Shown piece by piece: positions 28,815-39,278 of a stretch of DNA of 64,000 nucleotides; position 1 is the stretch's first letter, and each line of letters opens with the position of its first letter. Under the pieces are notes generated by a model, which worked only from the letters and a program-made list of their open reading frames with translations, did no database searches and was not told where the DNA came from. The position numbers were made by a program, and so were the translations under genes. Source of the DNA: Cellulosimicrobium cellulans (GTDB lineage: Bacteria > Actinomycetota > Actinomycetes > Actinomycetales > Cellulomonadaceae); NCBI RefSeq assembly GCF_006539945.1, contig NZ_BJNZ01000005.1, positions 1 to 64,000 on the forward strand, written 5' to 3'.

Positions 28815-28874
28815 GCCGAACCCGGGGATACGGGCGAGCTGGGCTGCTGTCTCGCCCACAACCCCGGGTTCGGC
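28815..28874. terminator. Bidirectional terminator hairpin between phaZ and nhaA
   Basis: GCCGAACCCGGGG at 28815-28827 pairs with CCCCGGGTTCGGC at 28862-28874. Inside it GGGCGAG at 28832-28838 pairs with CTCGCCC at 28851-28857. The structure sits between two convergent genes and is symmetrical, so it can act on both transcripts. Confidence 0.7.
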
Positions 28875-28915
28875 GGCCCGGGGTGACCCGGGATCCGAGC
28901 GGCGGGCGGGTCGCT

Positions 28916-30235
28916 TCAGTGCTCGAGGCGGTCCCTCGCGTCGCCGATGTGGTCGGTGACGTCGTCCGGCAGGTCGTCGAGGTTCATGTCGTTGGTGCGT
29001 GCACGCCGGGCGTCCCAGCGCAGCGCGACCGCCGCGAGGGCGGCGGCGATCGTCGAGGCGGCGAGGACGGCGATCTTCGCCGCGTCGGTGTGGGTCGAGT
29101 CCGGGAACGACAGCTCCGCGATGAGGAGCGAGACGGTGAACCCGATCCCGCCCAGCAGGCCGACGGGCAGCAGGTCGCGCACCCCGATGCCGGGCGCCAG
29201 TCGCAGCGGCGTGAACCGCGTGACGAGCGCCGTCACCCCGAGAACGCCCACGAGCTTGCCCAGCACCAGGCCGAGGACGATCGCCAGCACGACCGGCTGA
29301 CCGAGGACGTCGCCCCCACCGCCGACGAACGTCACGCCCGCGGCGAAGAACGCGAACACGGGCAGCGCGATCCCCTGGGAGAAGGGACGCAGGGCGTGCT
29401 CGAACCGGTGCGTGCGCGACTCGGTCTCGCCGTGCATCGCGAGCGCCGGGACGGTGAAGCCGAGCAGGACGCCCGCGACCGTCGCGTGCACGCCGGACTC
29501 GTGGACCAGCACCCACGCGACCAGCGCGACGGGCAGCAGGAGCCACCAGCGCGTGCGCCGGGCGCGGACGAGCACGGCGAACAGCGCCACCGCGACGAGC
29601 GCGAGGCCGAGGAACCCGATGCGCAGGTCGGCCGTGTAGAAGACCGCGATGACGATGATCGCGAGCAGGTCGTCCACGACCGCGAGCGTCAGCAGGAAGG
29701 TGCGGATCGCGGCGGGCAGCCCGCGCCCGAAGACGGCGAGCACGCCGAGCGCGAACGCGATGTCCGTCGCCGTCGGGATCGCCCAGCCGTGCAGCGCGCC
29801 GTCGTCGCCCGCGAGCAGCACGACCACCGTGAAGATCACCGCCGGCACGGCCATGCCGCCGATCGCGGCGAGCATCGGCACGCCCGCCTGTCGCGGGCTG
29901 CGCAGGCTGCCGGCCACGAACTCCTGCTTGAGCTCCACGCCCACGACGAAGAAGAAGATCGCGAGCAGCCCGTCGGCGGCCCAGGTCTCGAGGCTCAGGT
30001 CGAGGTGCAGGGGCAGCGGGCCGATCGAGGCCGGCCCGACGACCGTCTCCGAGAGGGCTGTGTACGCGTCCCGCCACGGCGAGTTCGCCCACAGGAGCGC
30101 GAGCAGCGCCGCGCCGATGAGCAGCGCGCCGCCCGTCGTCTCTCTGCTCACCCAGCGGCGCAGCCGCGTGCGGGGCGACGGCCGGTCGGTCCGCGGGGAG
30201 GGGTGGGTGCCGGAGGGCGGGGTGGCGTGGGTCAT
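28916..30235 (-). CDS. nhaA: Na+/H+ antiporter NhaA
   Basis: A 439-residue membrane protein with about twelve transmembrane segments that exchanges cytoplasmic Na+ for external H+. Key motifs are GLLAIFFFVVGVELKQEFVAG (about 92-112), AIPTATDIAFALGVLAVFG and the Asp pair TLAVVDDLLAIIVIAVFY (about 188-205), which form the ion-binding site. GLLGGIGFTVSLLIAELSF is near the C-terminus. A hydrophilic tail of about 40 residues ends DARDRLEH. ATG at 30235 was chosen because GGGAG lies five bases upstream; a GTG or ATG farther upstream has no ribosome site. It stands alone and ends at a shared hairpin with phaZ. Confidence 0.95.
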   Translation of the reverse strand: MTHATPPSGTHPSPRTDRPSPRTRLRRWVSRETTGGALLIGAALLALLWANSPWRDAYTALSETVVGPASIGPLPLHLDLSLETWAADGLLAIFFFVVGVELKQEFVAGSLRSPRQAGVPMLAAIGGMAVPAVIFTVVVLLAGDDGALHGWAIPTATDIAFALGVLAVFGRGLPAAIRTFLLTLAVVDDLLAIIVIAVFYTADLRIGFLGLALVAVALFAVLVRARRTRWWLLLPVALVAWVLVHESGVHATVAGVLLGFTVPALAMHGETESRTHRFEHALRPFSQGIALPVFAFFAAGVTFVGGGGDVLGQPVVLAIVLGLVLGKLVGVLGVTALVTRFTPLRLAPGIGVRDLLPVGLLGGIGFTVSLLIAELSFPDSTHTDAAKIAVLAASTIAAALAAVALRWDARRARTNDMNLDDLPDDVTDHIGDARDRLEH

Positions 30236-30415
30236 CGTGCTCCCGGGGTCGCTGTCGCGTCGCACGGCCCGCGGACGCGAGACCGTGGCCGACCAGACTT
30301 CCCGGCACACCGTCCTCGATTCTACGGGGACATACCCCTCGCGGCCGACGTGCCCGTCTCGTGGTCATCCTCCCGGGCGATGCCGTGCGCGGCCAGTGCA
30401 CGTGAGGATCTGCGG

Positions 30416-31324
30416 GTGCCCGACGCCGTCCCTCGCCCCGCGCCCGACCTCACCCCGGCAGACCTCACCGGCTCTGCCCCAGCCCTCACACCGGCCCCGA
30501 CGCCGTCCCCGGACGGGTCGGCATCACCGGACGCACCGGCCGTCGTCGGAGCGACGGCGCTCGACCGCTGGCTCCTGTGGGGCGGGACCCCGGTCCTCGG
30601 GGCGGTCGTCGCGTTCGGGGTGCTGCGCCTCGCCGGTTGGATGGCGGGCCTGCCCTGGGCGCCGTTCCAGGGAATCGCGCGCGCGATCGACGAGCTCCTC
30701 GGCGAGCGCGGCGCGCTCGGTGTCGGGATCTGCCTCGCCGTCGGGGTGCTCGCCGGGCTGGCGTTCGCCGCGCACGCGGTACGGGGCATCGCGGTCGTGA
30801 CCGTCGACCTCGACCGCGCGACCGTGCTCCTGCGCGACGACCGCACCGAGCTCGACCGGGACCACGTCGACGCCGTGCTCGTCGACCGGAAGGACCTCGT
30901 CGTGCTCGGCCGTCGTGCGCCGACCCCCATCGACCGGCCCGCGGCGCGCGCGTCGACCTCTGATGCCGGCACCTCGGAGGGCCCGGCTGACGACGCCCCG
31001 GTCGTCGAGCTCCTGCACGTGCGCACCGAGCTCGCGACCGGCCGTCTCGCCGCCGCGTTCCGATCGCGCGGCTGGCCGTGGCACGACGACGACCCCTGGG
31101 CGGAGGACTTCCGACGCTGGGTCACCGGCGACCCGTCGCTGCCGCCGAGCGCCGACGCCGTCCTGCGCGCCCGGGCTGCCATGCTCCAGTCCGACAAGAC
31201 GGCCGACGCCGCGGACCTGCGACGCGAGCTCGCGCGCCTGGACGTCGTCGTGCGCGACGTCGACAAGGTCCAGCACTGGCGCCCCGCGACCCCGCCGAGG
31301 GAGAACCCTGGTCGCGCGAGGTAG
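30416..31324 (+). CDS. YqeB-like membrane protein
   Basis: A 302-residue protein. A Pro/Thr-rich N-terminus of about 45 residues precedes two transmembrane segments (GAVVAFGVLRLAGWMAGLPW and GVGICLAVGVLAGLAFAAHA, about 60-125). A cytoplasmic domain then follows with TVDLDRATVLLRDDRTELDRDHVDAV-like beta structure. The helical C-terminal part contains WRTPED-like GWPWHDDDPWAEDFRRWVTG (about 215-234). I recognise it as the uncharacterised YqeB family of actinobacteria. GTG at 30416 has GAGG nine bases upstream; the exact start is uncertain. The last codons (PRENPGRAR) are encoded by the first units of a 21-base tandem repeat, so the gene end appears to be captured by the repeat. Confidence 0.72.
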   Translation: MPDAVPRPAPDLTPADLTGSAPALTPAPTPSPDGSASPDAPAVVGATALDRWLLWGGTPVLGAVVAFGVLRLAGWMAGLPWAPFQGIARAIDELLGERGALGVGICLAVGVLAGLAFAAHAVRGIAVVTVDLDRATVLLRDDRTELDRDHVDAVLVDRKDLVVLGRRAPTPIDRPAARASTSDAGTSEGPADDAPVVELLHVRTELATGRLAAAFRSRGWPWHDDDPWAEDFRRWVTGDPSLPPSADAVLRARAAMLQSDKTADAADLRRELARLDVVVRDVDKVQHWRPATPPRENPGRAR

Positions 31325-31373
31325 AGCCGTGGTCGCGCGAGGTAGAACCCTGGTTGCGCGAGGTAGAGCCGTG
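31294..31373 (+). repeat. 21-base tandem repeat at the end of the YqeB-like gene
   Basis: Three full units, each beginning GT and ending TG, cover 31311-31373. The core is CGCGAGGTAGAGCC or CGCGAGGTAGAACC. A partial unit (CGAGGGAGAACCCTG) lies at about 31296-31310. The first units are translated as the last residues of the upstream gene. The same core occurs at 8998-9105, 31640-31690 and 37787-37872. Confidence 0.85.
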
Positions 31374-31409
31374 GACACGTTGCCCGACGGCGGTCTGGTC
31401 ACCTGGGGT

Positions 31410-31508
31410 GGGCGGGGTGGGTGGTGGTGCCGCGTCTACCATCCGCCGCTCGTTCCTCGCGGCTCCCGCCAGGCCCGCCACGACGCGGCACCACCACCCA
31501 CCCCGCCC
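31410..31508. repeat. 27-base-pair perfect inverted repeat, 45-base loop
   Basis: Bases 31410-31436 are exactly complementary to 31482-31508. The arms are G/T-rich on the plus strand (GTGGGTGGTGGTG). The hairpin lies between convergent genes and is flanked on both sides by oppositely oriented 21-base repeat units. It may be a bidirectional terminator or a small non-coding mobile element. I see no ORF with coding character in 31325-31690. Confidence 0.75.
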
Positions 31509-31639
31509 GGCGTCGTCTCGCCCTGGTCGGTTCCCACCTCGGGCGACTGCCCGCGGTGTCGGTCTCGCGAGCCTGGTTCCCCTCGCCGCATCCGGTCTCG
31601 GCGCGACACCTCCCGCGCCGCCGCACCGCCGCGCCGCTG

Positions 31640-31690
31640 TGCTGAACCACGGTTCTCGCTCGCGTGACCACGGTTCTCCCTCGGCGAGGT
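31640..31690 (-). repeat. 21-base repeat units near the end of the DUF1697 gene
   Basis: Read on the minus strand, two units with the core CGAGGGAGAACCGTG and CGCGAGCGAGAACCGTG follow each other with 21-base spacing, just past the DUF1697 stop. Orientation is opposite to the copies at 31294-31373. Confidence 0.75.
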
Positions 31691-31693
31691 CGG

Positions 31694-32244
31694 TCAGGTC
31701 GGGGTGTCCTCGGCGAGGGTGAGCAGGCGGGTCATGGTGTTCCAGTTGCGGCCGGTCACCGGGGTGCCGGCGGCCTTCGTGAGGACCGCCGTCGTGAGCT
31801 TCGAGCGGCCGATGCCGTCGGGGTAGGCGACGTAGAGGACGCCGTTCGCGACGGCTGCGCGCTCCGTCCCGCCGCGGTCGTCGATCGTGGCGGCGCCGTC
31901 GGGGTCGACCGGGTTCTCTCCCACGAGGACGAGGAGCGCGGCGGGCCGCTCCCCCGCGTCGTCGGGGAGAGGGTTGCCGCGGACGATCTTCCGGAGACGC
32001 TCGGTCGTGAGCACGGCGACGGCGGCGTCGACGCCGAAGCGTTCGGCGACGGCGTCGTGCAGGAGGCGTGCGACGTCGTCGGGCCGGGACGCGCCGGAGG
32101 TCCCGGGCGCGACGACGAGGTTGCCGCTGTTGACGACCGTGCGGGCGTGCGCGAACCCGAGCTCGCCCGCGAGCTCGCGCAGCGCGGTGGACGGGACCTT
32201 GCGGCCCCCGACGTTCACGGCGAACAGGAGTGCGACGTAGGCGG

Positions 32245-32248
<4 letters not shown>
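31694..32248 (-). CDS. DUF1697 protein
   Basis: A 184-residue soluble protein of the DUF1697 family, recognised by the start YVALLFAVNVGGRKVPSTALREL, then ARTVVNSGNLVV (about 37-48) and the C-terminal GRNWNTMTRLLTLAED. These three blocks define the family; function is unknown. GTG at 32248 overlaps the amidase stop by four bases, so the two genes are translationally coupled. The family is widespread in actinobacteria as a single gene, and the coupling to an amidase may be incidental. Confidence 0.9.
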
Positions 32249-33714
<1,466 letters not shown>

Positions 33715-33786
33715 GGTTCGTGAACCTACGCGGCGTGCCACGACCGCGCGAACCGTCCGGGGTCGACACCCCGCCCGGCCGAGGCG

Positions 33787-33808
33787 TATATTCCACTCGG
33801 AATATTCC
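33787..33808 (+). promoter_or_regulatory. Promoter and inverted-repeat operator for padR
   Basis: ATATTCC at 33788-33794 and GGAATAT at 33799-33805 form a perfect inverted repeat around ACTC. TATATT at 33787-33792 is a likely -10 box inside it, about 95 bases before the PadR start. The A/T-rich patch stands out from the surroundings. Overlap of operator and -10 fits autorepression. Confidence 0.6.
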
Positions 33809-33885
33809 TCGCGGACCTCCTCGTCCGGGCCGCCCGCCCGCACCGTCCGCCGCTCCCGCCCGTGAGAACCGTCCCGGAGACGACC

Positions 33886-34506
33886 GTGCCCGCACCGCGC
33901 CTCAGCCCCACGGCGACCCTCGTGCTCGCCGTGCTGCTCGACCAGCCCATGCACCCGTACGAGATGCTCGTGCGCCTGCGCAAGCGGCGCGACGACCGGC
34001 TCGTCCGGCTCAACCCGGGTGCCGTCTACCACGCCGTCGACCGGCTCGAGCGCGACGGCCTCGTCGAGCGCGCGGGCGTCGACCGCGACGGCAACCGGCC
34101 GGAGCGCACGGTCTACGCCATCACGGACGCAGGCGTCGCCGCGCACCACGACCGCACACGCGAGCTCGTGCGCGAGACGCCGCCCGAGTACCCGGCCTTC
34201 CCCGTCGGGCTCGCGCTCCTGCACGACCTCCCGCGCGAGGACGCCCTGGCGCTCCTGCGCGAGCGCCGCGCGGCGCTCGCCGCCGCGACCGACGGGGTGC
34301 GCGAGCACCTCGACGGCGTCGTCGCGCGCGGGCTGCCTCGCCGCATCCTGCTCGACGCGTCCTTCCAGCTCCACCAGACCGCGGCCGAGATCGCGTGGCT
34401 CGACGCGACGATCGCCGACGTCGAGTCGGGCGCGCTGAGCTGGACCGACGAGCCCCCTCCCGCCTTCCGCTTCCCCCGCACTGCCTCACCTCAGGAGACC
34501 TCGTGA
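33886..34506 (+). CDS. PadR-family repressor
   Basis: A 206-residue regulator. The N-terminal winged helix contains LSPTATLVLAVLLDQPMHPYEM and GAVYHAVDRLERDGLVERAG (about 5-65), the PadR pattern. The C-terminal half is a long helical dimerisation domain with RERRAALAAATDGVREHL. GTG at 33886 is preferred because GGAGA ends five bases upstream; an in-frame GTG at 33862 has no ribosome site. Its stop overlaps the start of the MFS exporter, and an inverted repeat covers its promoter. It is therefore very likely the local repressor of the exporter, relieved by an exported compound. Confidence 0.9.
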   Translation: MPAPRLSPTATLVLAVLLDQPMHPYEMLVRLRKRRDDRLVRLNPGAVYHAVDRLERDGLVERAGVDRDGNRPERTVYAITDAGVAAHHDRTRELVRETPPEYPAFPVGLALLHDLPREDALALLRERRAALAAATDGVREHLDGVVARGLPRRILLDASFQLHQTAAEIAWLDATIADVESGALSWTDEPPPAFRFPRTASPQETS

Positions 34507-36149
34507 CCACTCCCGCCCCGGGCAGCAGCCCGAGCACGGCCCCGGCGCCCGCCGACGCCGGCTCCCGCGTCGTGCCCCTCGTCGACCTCCACGGCCGCAG
34601 CGCCTGGAGCATCCTGCCGCCGCTCATCCTCGGTTTCTTCATGATCATGGTCGACACCACGATCGTGAACATCGCCGTTCCCACCCTCCAGACGGAGCTC
34701 GACGCGTCCCTCGTCGCGGTGGGCTGGGTGAACAGCGCCTACCTGCTCTCCTACGCGGTCCTCCTCCTGCTCGCCGGCCGCCTCGGTGACCGGTACGGCC
34801 CCAAGCCGGTGTTCGTCGTCGGCCTGCTGGTGTTCACGCTCGCGTCCGCGTGGTGCGGATTCTCGGGCTCCATCGAGATGCTCATCGCGGCGCGCGTGGT
34901 CCAGGGCGTCGGCGCGGCGCTCATGACGCCGCAGACCATGGCGATGATCACGCGCGTCTTCCCGCCGCGGCAGCGCGGGGCGGCGATGGGTCTGTGGGGC
35001 GCCACGGCCGGGGTCGCGACGATCGCCGGACCGCTGCTGGGCGGCGTGTTCGTCGAGTCGTGGGGCTGGGAGTGGATCTTCTTCGTCAACGTGCCGGTCG
35101 GCGTCGTGGCGCTGTGGTTCGCGCTCACGCGCCTGCCGCGCCTCGCGACGAACAAGCGCTCGTTCGACGTGCTCGGCGTCGTGCTCTCGGTCGTCGGCCT
35201 GTTCGCGGTCGTCTTCGGCCTCCAGGAGGGGGAGACGTACGACTGGGGCACCATCACCGGACCGATCACGGTCTGGGGTGTCATCGGCGCCGGCCTGCTG
35301 GTGCTCGTGGGCTTCGTGCTGTGGCAGCGCCACCTCGGCGACGGCGCGCTCCTGCCGCTGCGCCTCTTCCGCTCGCGCAACTTCTCGCTCGCCAACGTCG
35401 CCGGCATGTCGGTCTCGTTCGCGATGATCGGGATCTTCTTCCCCCTGACGATCTTCCTCCAGTCGATCCTCGGGCTGTCGCCGCTGCACGCCGCCCTCGT
35501 CAACCTGCCGGGGTCGCTCGTGTCGGGGATCGTGGCGCCGCTCGCGGGGCGCCTGTCCGACCGGGTCCCGGCCAAGTGGGTCGTCGCGACGGGCTTCGGC
35601 GTCCTCGCGGTCGCGATCGGCTGGCTCGCCGCGGTCGTCGGACCCGACGTGTCGGTCGTGACGATCGTGCTCCCGATGACGCTGTTCGGCATCGGCACCG
35701 GGTGCGTGTTCTCGCCGCTCGCCAACCTCGCGACGTCGGGGCTCGACCACCGCACCGCGGGTGCCGGCGCGGGCGCGTTCAACACCACGCGCCAGGTGGG
35801 CGGCGTCATCGGCTCCGCGGCGATCGTCGCGACGCTCACCGCGCGCCTCGCCGTCACCCTCCCTGCCGCTGCGCAGGATGCGGCGGCCTCGCTCCCCGAG
35901 CAGTTCCGCCAGCAGTTCGTCGACGGCTTCGCGAACGCCGGCTCCCTGCAGGGCGGCGCGGGCGGCTCGTTCGACCTCCCGCCCGGGGTGCCCGACGACG
36001 TCGCGCGCCAGGTGTCCGACGCCGCCACCGCCGCGTTCCACCAGGGGTTCGCGACCGCCGTCGGGCAGACGCTCGCCGTCACGGCCGTGGTGCTCGTCCT
36101 CGGGTTCGTGTGCGCGGTCGCGATGGCGCCGAAGCACGTGGAGCACTGA
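34503..36149 (+). CDS. DHA2-type MFS multidrug exporter
   Basis: A 548-residue membrane protein with about 14 transmembrane segments, the DHA2 (EmrB/QacA) layout. Motif D1-like FMIMVDTTIVNIAVPTLQ lies at about 43-60, motif A GRLGDRYGPKPVF near 99-111 and motif C GLWGATAGVATIAGPLLGGVF near 160-180. A periplasmic loop near the C-terminus carries DFLPPG-like SFDLPPGVPDDVARQVSDAA. It exports small hydrophobic or cationic compounds using the proton gradient. GTG at 34503 overlaps the padR stop, so the pair is one transcription unit. Substrate unknown. Confidence 0.92.
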   Translation: MTTPAPGSSPSTAPAPADAGSRVVPLVDLHGRSAWSILPPLILGFFMIMVDTTIVNIAVPTLQTELDASLVAVGWVNSAYLLSYAVLLLLAGRLGDRYGPKPVFVVGLLVFTLASAWCGFSGSIEMLIAARVVQGVGAALMTPQTMAMITRVFPPRQRGAAMGLWGATAGVATIAGPLLGGVFVESWGWEWIFFVNVPVGVVALWFALTRLPRLATNKRSFDVLGVVLSVVGLFAVVFGLQEGETYDWGTITGPITVWGVIGAGLLVLVGFVLWQRHLGDGALLPLRLFRSRNFSLANVAGMSVSFAMIGIFFPLTIFLQSILGLSPLHAALVNLPGSLVSGIVAPLAGRLSDRVPAKWVVATGFGVLAVAIGWLAAVVGPDVSVVTIVLPMTLFGIGTGCVFSPLANLATSGLDHRTAGAGAGAFNTTRQVGGVIGSAAIVATLTARLAVTLPAAAQDAAASLPEQFRQQFVDGFANAGSLQGGAGGSFDLPPGVPDDVARQVSDAATAAFHQGFATAVGQTLAVTAVVLVLGFVCAVAMAPKHVEH

Positions 36150-36423
36150 CTCCCGCGGAGCGCGCATCCGGACCACCGCGTGAACGGAGGGTTAAACCTC
36201 GCCCCGGAGGCGTGTCGGGGGTGGTGAGCGGAATCACACCGGCGTAGTTTCGAGGGGACGGACGGCACCACCGCCGTCCTCCGGGAGGCCAGCCGATGGG
36301 GTTCACGCTCCGCTCAGGAGGGCCGGCACCGGCGCTGCTGAGCCGTGGCACCCACGGCCCGACGGCCGGTCGCCTGCCTCGCCCAGAGAGAGATCGGCGC
36401 CCGCGCGCCGGAGGGGAGCCCTC
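36150..36423 (+). promoter_or_regulatory. Long structured leader or promoter region upstream of PIN-PhoH gene
   Basis: A 274-base gap without a convincing gene. GAGG-GTTAAA-CCTC occurs near 36187-36200. TAGTTT near 36246-36251 could be a -10 box. Downstream of it GGACGGC pairs with GCCGTCC around ACCACC (about 36261-36280), and GCCGG-CA-CCGGC lies near 36323-36334. If the -10 is right, the mRNA has a leader of about 170 bases with at least two hairpins. I could not match it to a known riboswitch. Confidence 0.35.
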
Positions 36424-37782
36424 GTGGTCCATTCCTCACCCACCCCGCAGGACGACGGGAGCGACGACGCGCGCCGCACGTTCGTCGTCGACACCTCGGT
36501 CCTCCTGAGCGACCCCCGCGCGATCGGGCGGTTCGCCGAGCACGACGTCGTCCTCCCGGTCGTCGTCATCACCGAGCTGGAGGCCAAGCGCCACCACGCC
36601 GAGCTCGGGTACTTCGCCCGCAGCGCGCTGCGCATGCTCGACGACCTGCGCGTCAAGCACGGCCGTCTCGACGCCCCGATCCCGGTCGGTGATCTCGGCG
36701 GGACCCTGCGCGTCGAGCTCAACCACACCGACCCGGACGTGCTGCCCGCCGGCTTCCGGCTGGGGGACAACGACACCCGGATCCTGTCCGTCGCCGCGAA
36801 CCTCGCGGCGGAGGGGCACGACGTGACGGTCGTGTCGAAGGACCTGCCGATGCGGGTCAAGGCGTCGGCGGTCGGGCTGCGCGCGGAGGAGTACCGCCAC
36901 GAGCTCGCCGTGGACTCGGGCTGGACGGGGATGGGGGAGATCTCCTTCACCGACGCGGAGGCCGCGGCGCTCTGGGAGCACGAGTCCGTCGAGCTGACGA
37001 GCCTCGACCCGGCGGTCGTCGAGGCCGCCGGGCCGCTGCACTGCCACACGGGGCTCGTCGTGCACTCGCCGCGCGGGTCAGCCCTCGGGCGTGTCACGGC
37101 GGACAAGCACGTGCAGCTCGTGCGCGGCGACCGCGAGGTGTTCGGGCTGCACGGGCGCTCGGCCGAGCAGCGCGTCGCGATCGACCTGCTGCTCGACGAG
37201 AGCGTCGGCATCGTGTCGCTCGGCGGGCGGGCGGGGACCGGCAAGTCGGCGCTCGCGCTGTGCGCAGGGCTCGAGGCGGTCATGGAGCGTCGGCAGCACC
37301 GCAAGGTCATGGTGTTCCGCCCGCTCTACGCGGTGGGTGGCCAGGAGCTCGGGTACCTCCCCGGCTCCGAGGCCGAGAAGATGAACCCGTGGGCGCAGGC
37401 CGTCTACGACACGCTCGGCGCGCTCGTCTCGCCGCAGGTGCTCGACGAGGTGATCGACCGCGAGATGCTCGAGGTGCTGCCGCTCACGCACATCCGCGGG
37501 CGCTCGCTGCACGACGCGTTCGTCATCGTCGACGAGGCCCAGTCGCTCGAGCGCAACGTGCTGCTCACGGTCCTCTCCCGCATCGGGCAGTCGTCGCGCG
37601 TCGTCCTCACGCACGACGTCGCGCAGCGGGACAACCTGCGCGTCGGGCGGCACGACGGCGTCGCCGCGGTCATCGAGGCGCTCAAGGGCCACCCGTTGTT
37701 CGCGCACGTGACCCTCACGCGCTCCGAGCGCTCACCCGTCGCGGCGCTCGTCACGGAGATGCTGGAGTCGATCGAGGTCTGA
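36424..37782 (+). CDS. phoH2: PIN domain-PhoH fusion (PhoH2) RNA helicase/nuclease
   Basis: A 452-residue two-domain protein. The N-terminal PIN nuclease domain (about 15-150) has the acidic residues in [22 protein letters not shown] and [12 protein letters not shown]. The C-terminal PhoH ATPase (about 225-450) has Walker [31 protein letters not shown], and Walker B in [11 protein letters not shown]. PhoH2 proteins unwind and cut RNA and are often tied to a toxin-antitoxin system; no antitoxin-like ORF is obvious directly upstream here. GTG at 36424 has GGGGAG about seven bases upstream. The 3' end overlaps the antisense FUSC gene by 51 bases, and a hairpin of 21-base repeat units follows the stop. 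Confidence 0.92.
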   Translation: MVHSSPTPQDDGSDDARRTFVVDTSVLLSDPRAIGRFAEHDVVLPVVVITELEAKRHHAELGYFARSALRMLDDLRVKHGRLDAPIPVGDLGGTLRVELNHTDPDVLPAGFRLGDNDTRILSVAANLAAEGHDVTVVSKDLPMRVKASAVGLRAEEYRHELAVDSGWTGMGEISFTDAEAAALWEHESVELTSLDPAVVEAAGPLHCHTGLVVHSPRGSALGRVTADKHVQLVRGDREVFGLHGRSAEQRVAIDLLLDESVGIVSLGGRAGTGKSALALCAGLEAVMERRQHRKVMVFRPLYAVGGQELGYLPGSEAEKMNPWAQAVYDTLGALVSPQVLDEVIDREMLEVLPLTHIRGRSLHDAFVIVDEAQSLERNVLLTVLSRIGQSSRVVLTHDVAQRDNLRVGRHDGVAAVIEALKGHPLFAHVTLTRSERSPVAALVTEMLESIEV

Positions 37783-39246
37783 CCCTGCGAGGGAGGAGCC
37801 CGGTCGACGACCGGGGTCCTCCCTCGCGGCTCCAAGGTTCTCCCTCGCGGTACCGCGGTTCTCTCTCGCGCGCGGGCGGGGGTGGACGAGGACCACGGCG
37901 AGGACGCCGACGACGGCGCCCAGGACCGTGTCGAGCGCGCGGTCGAGCGCGAGCGCGGCCGGGTCTGCGCGGTGGGCGAGCGAGGTCATGAGGAGCGCCA
38001 TGGGCGTGATGGTGAGCATCGCGAGCCCGTAGTGGCGTCCCACGATCGTCTCGGTCACGGTCTGCAGCACCACCACGACCGCAGCCGTCCCCCAGAAGCC
38101 GAGCGGCGCGGCGAGCAGCGGCCACGCGAGCAGCGCGCCCGCGACGGTGCCGGCCCCACGCTGGAGCGCCCGCACGACGGCGTGTCGCGTCGACTCGCCC
38201 TGCAGGACGGCGGTCGAGCCCATGGTCGCCCAGGCGGCGTGCCCGAGGCCGGCGACCGCGGCGACCCCGCCGGCGACGAGCCCGGACACCCCGACGCGCG
38301 CCGTCGCGAGCCGCCACGAGCCGTGGACGCGGGAGCGTGCCTGGGCGGTGAGCGAGGTGCGGACGGGTGCTGCTGCGTCCTCGCGCGGGGCGCCCAGGGC
38401 GTCGAGTGTCCGCTCGATCTCGTCGAGCTCGCGGGAGAGCGCGGGGACGGCGCGCCGGGGCAGACGCCACGACGCATCGTCGGCGAGCACCTCGCGCGCC
38501 CGGCGGACGGCGGCCTGCGCGGCGAGCGTCCCGTGCGGGGCGGGCGCGGGCAGTGCCGCGTCGGACGGGGGCCCGCCGAGGGCGACGCCCCCGCCACGCG
38601 AGGTCTCCCACGCGACGACGGCCACGGCGTCGGCGGCGCGCCGGACGGCGAGGCGCGCGGGCGCCGTCGGGCGCACGAGCGTGCCGGTCATGCAGACGAG
38701 CCACGCGAGGAGCGCGCCCGACGCGCCGGCGAGCACGCGCGGGCCGAGGTCGGCGAGCGCCGGTGAGCCCGCGAGCCCTGCTCCCGCGGCGAAGACGACG
38801 ATCGTCGCTCCCGGCGGACCGGTCCGGACGAGGAGGCAGAAGGCCGTCGCGCCCGCGGCGAGCAGCGCGACGGCCGCCGTCGTCACGATCGTGGGCGCGC
38901 CGACGACGGCGAGGAGGGTGAACGCCGCGATCGTGCCGGTCATGAGCGCGCCGACGGTGGCGAGGAGGGCGGCGCGGCGGCGGTAGGGGTCGTACCGGCC
39001 GTAGAGCGACGTGAGCGCGCCCAGCGACGCGAACGCCGCGAGGTCAGGGCGGCCGAGCAGACCCGGGACGGCGATCGCGAGGGCGACCGCCGCGCCGCAC
39101 CGCAGCGCGGCGGCGAGGGTCGCGTCGGCAGGGCTCACGCGCAGCGCGTCGCGCAGGTGGGCGGGGTCGAGGACGTCCTGGGCGGCGGCACGCACGGGGG
39201 CGAGTGCGGGCAGCGGGGGCGAGGGGACCGAGGAGAGGAGCGGCAT
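37732..39246 (-). CDS. FUSC-family (aromatic acid exporter-like) membrane protein
   Basis: A 504-residue membrane protein with two blocks of transmembrane segments (about 45-180 and 330-450) separated by a soluble helical region (about 200-320). This is the FUSC/YccS/ArAE layout. Typical stretches are [25 protein letters not shown] and the second-block [29 protein letters not shown]. These proteins are thought to export aromatic acids or similar compounds. The last 50 residues are odd: [18 protein letters not shown] is the translation of the 21-base repeat, and the frame then runs on antisense through the end of phoH2. The native stop was probably displaced by the repeat. It is divergent from a MarR gene with a shared operator. 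Confidence 0.82.
   Translation of the reverse strand: MPLLSSVPSPPLPALAPVRAAAQDVLDPAHLRDALRVSPADATLAAALRCGAAVALAIAVPGLLGRPDLAAFASLGALTSLYGRYDPYRRRAALLATVGALMTGTIAAFTLLAVVGAPTIVTTAAVALLAAGATAFCLLVRTGPPGATIVVFAAGAGLAGSPALADLGPRVLAGASGALLAWLVCMTGTLVRPTAPARLAVRRAADAVAVVAWETSRGGGVALGGPPSDAALPAPAPHGTLAAQAAVRRAREVLADDASWRLPRRAVPALSRELDEIERTLDALGAPREDAAAPVRTSLTAQARSRVHGSWRLATARVGVSGLVAGGVAAVAGLGHAAWATMGSTAVLQGESTRHAVVRALQRGAGTVAGALLAWPLLAAPLGFWGTAAVVVVLQTVTETIVGRHYGLAMLTITPMALLMTSLAHRADPAALALDRALDTVLGAVVGVLAVVLVHPRPRARENRGTARENLGAAREDPGRRPGSSLAGSDLDRLQHLRDERRDG
37787..37872 (-). repeat. 21-base repeat array inside the FUSC gene and after phoH2
   Basis: Read on the minus strand, units with the core CGCGAGAGAGAACC, CGCGAGGGAGAACC and CGCGAGGGAGGACC follow at 21-base intervals. 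They are followed by an inverted unit. The inverted pair 37789-37806 and 37808-37825 is complementary with one mismatch and lies just past the phoH2 stop as a hairpin. The same DNA encodes the tail of the FUSC protein. Confidence 0.8.
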
Positions 39247-39278
39247 GACCGGTCCAGGGTATCGGTGATTCGAAGATG

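Noticed and set aside
36150-36423. Cyclic di-AMP (ydaO-type) riboswitch before phoH2
   Set aside because: I looked for the conserved GGGGGACCCA-type core known from actinobacterial examples and did not find it.
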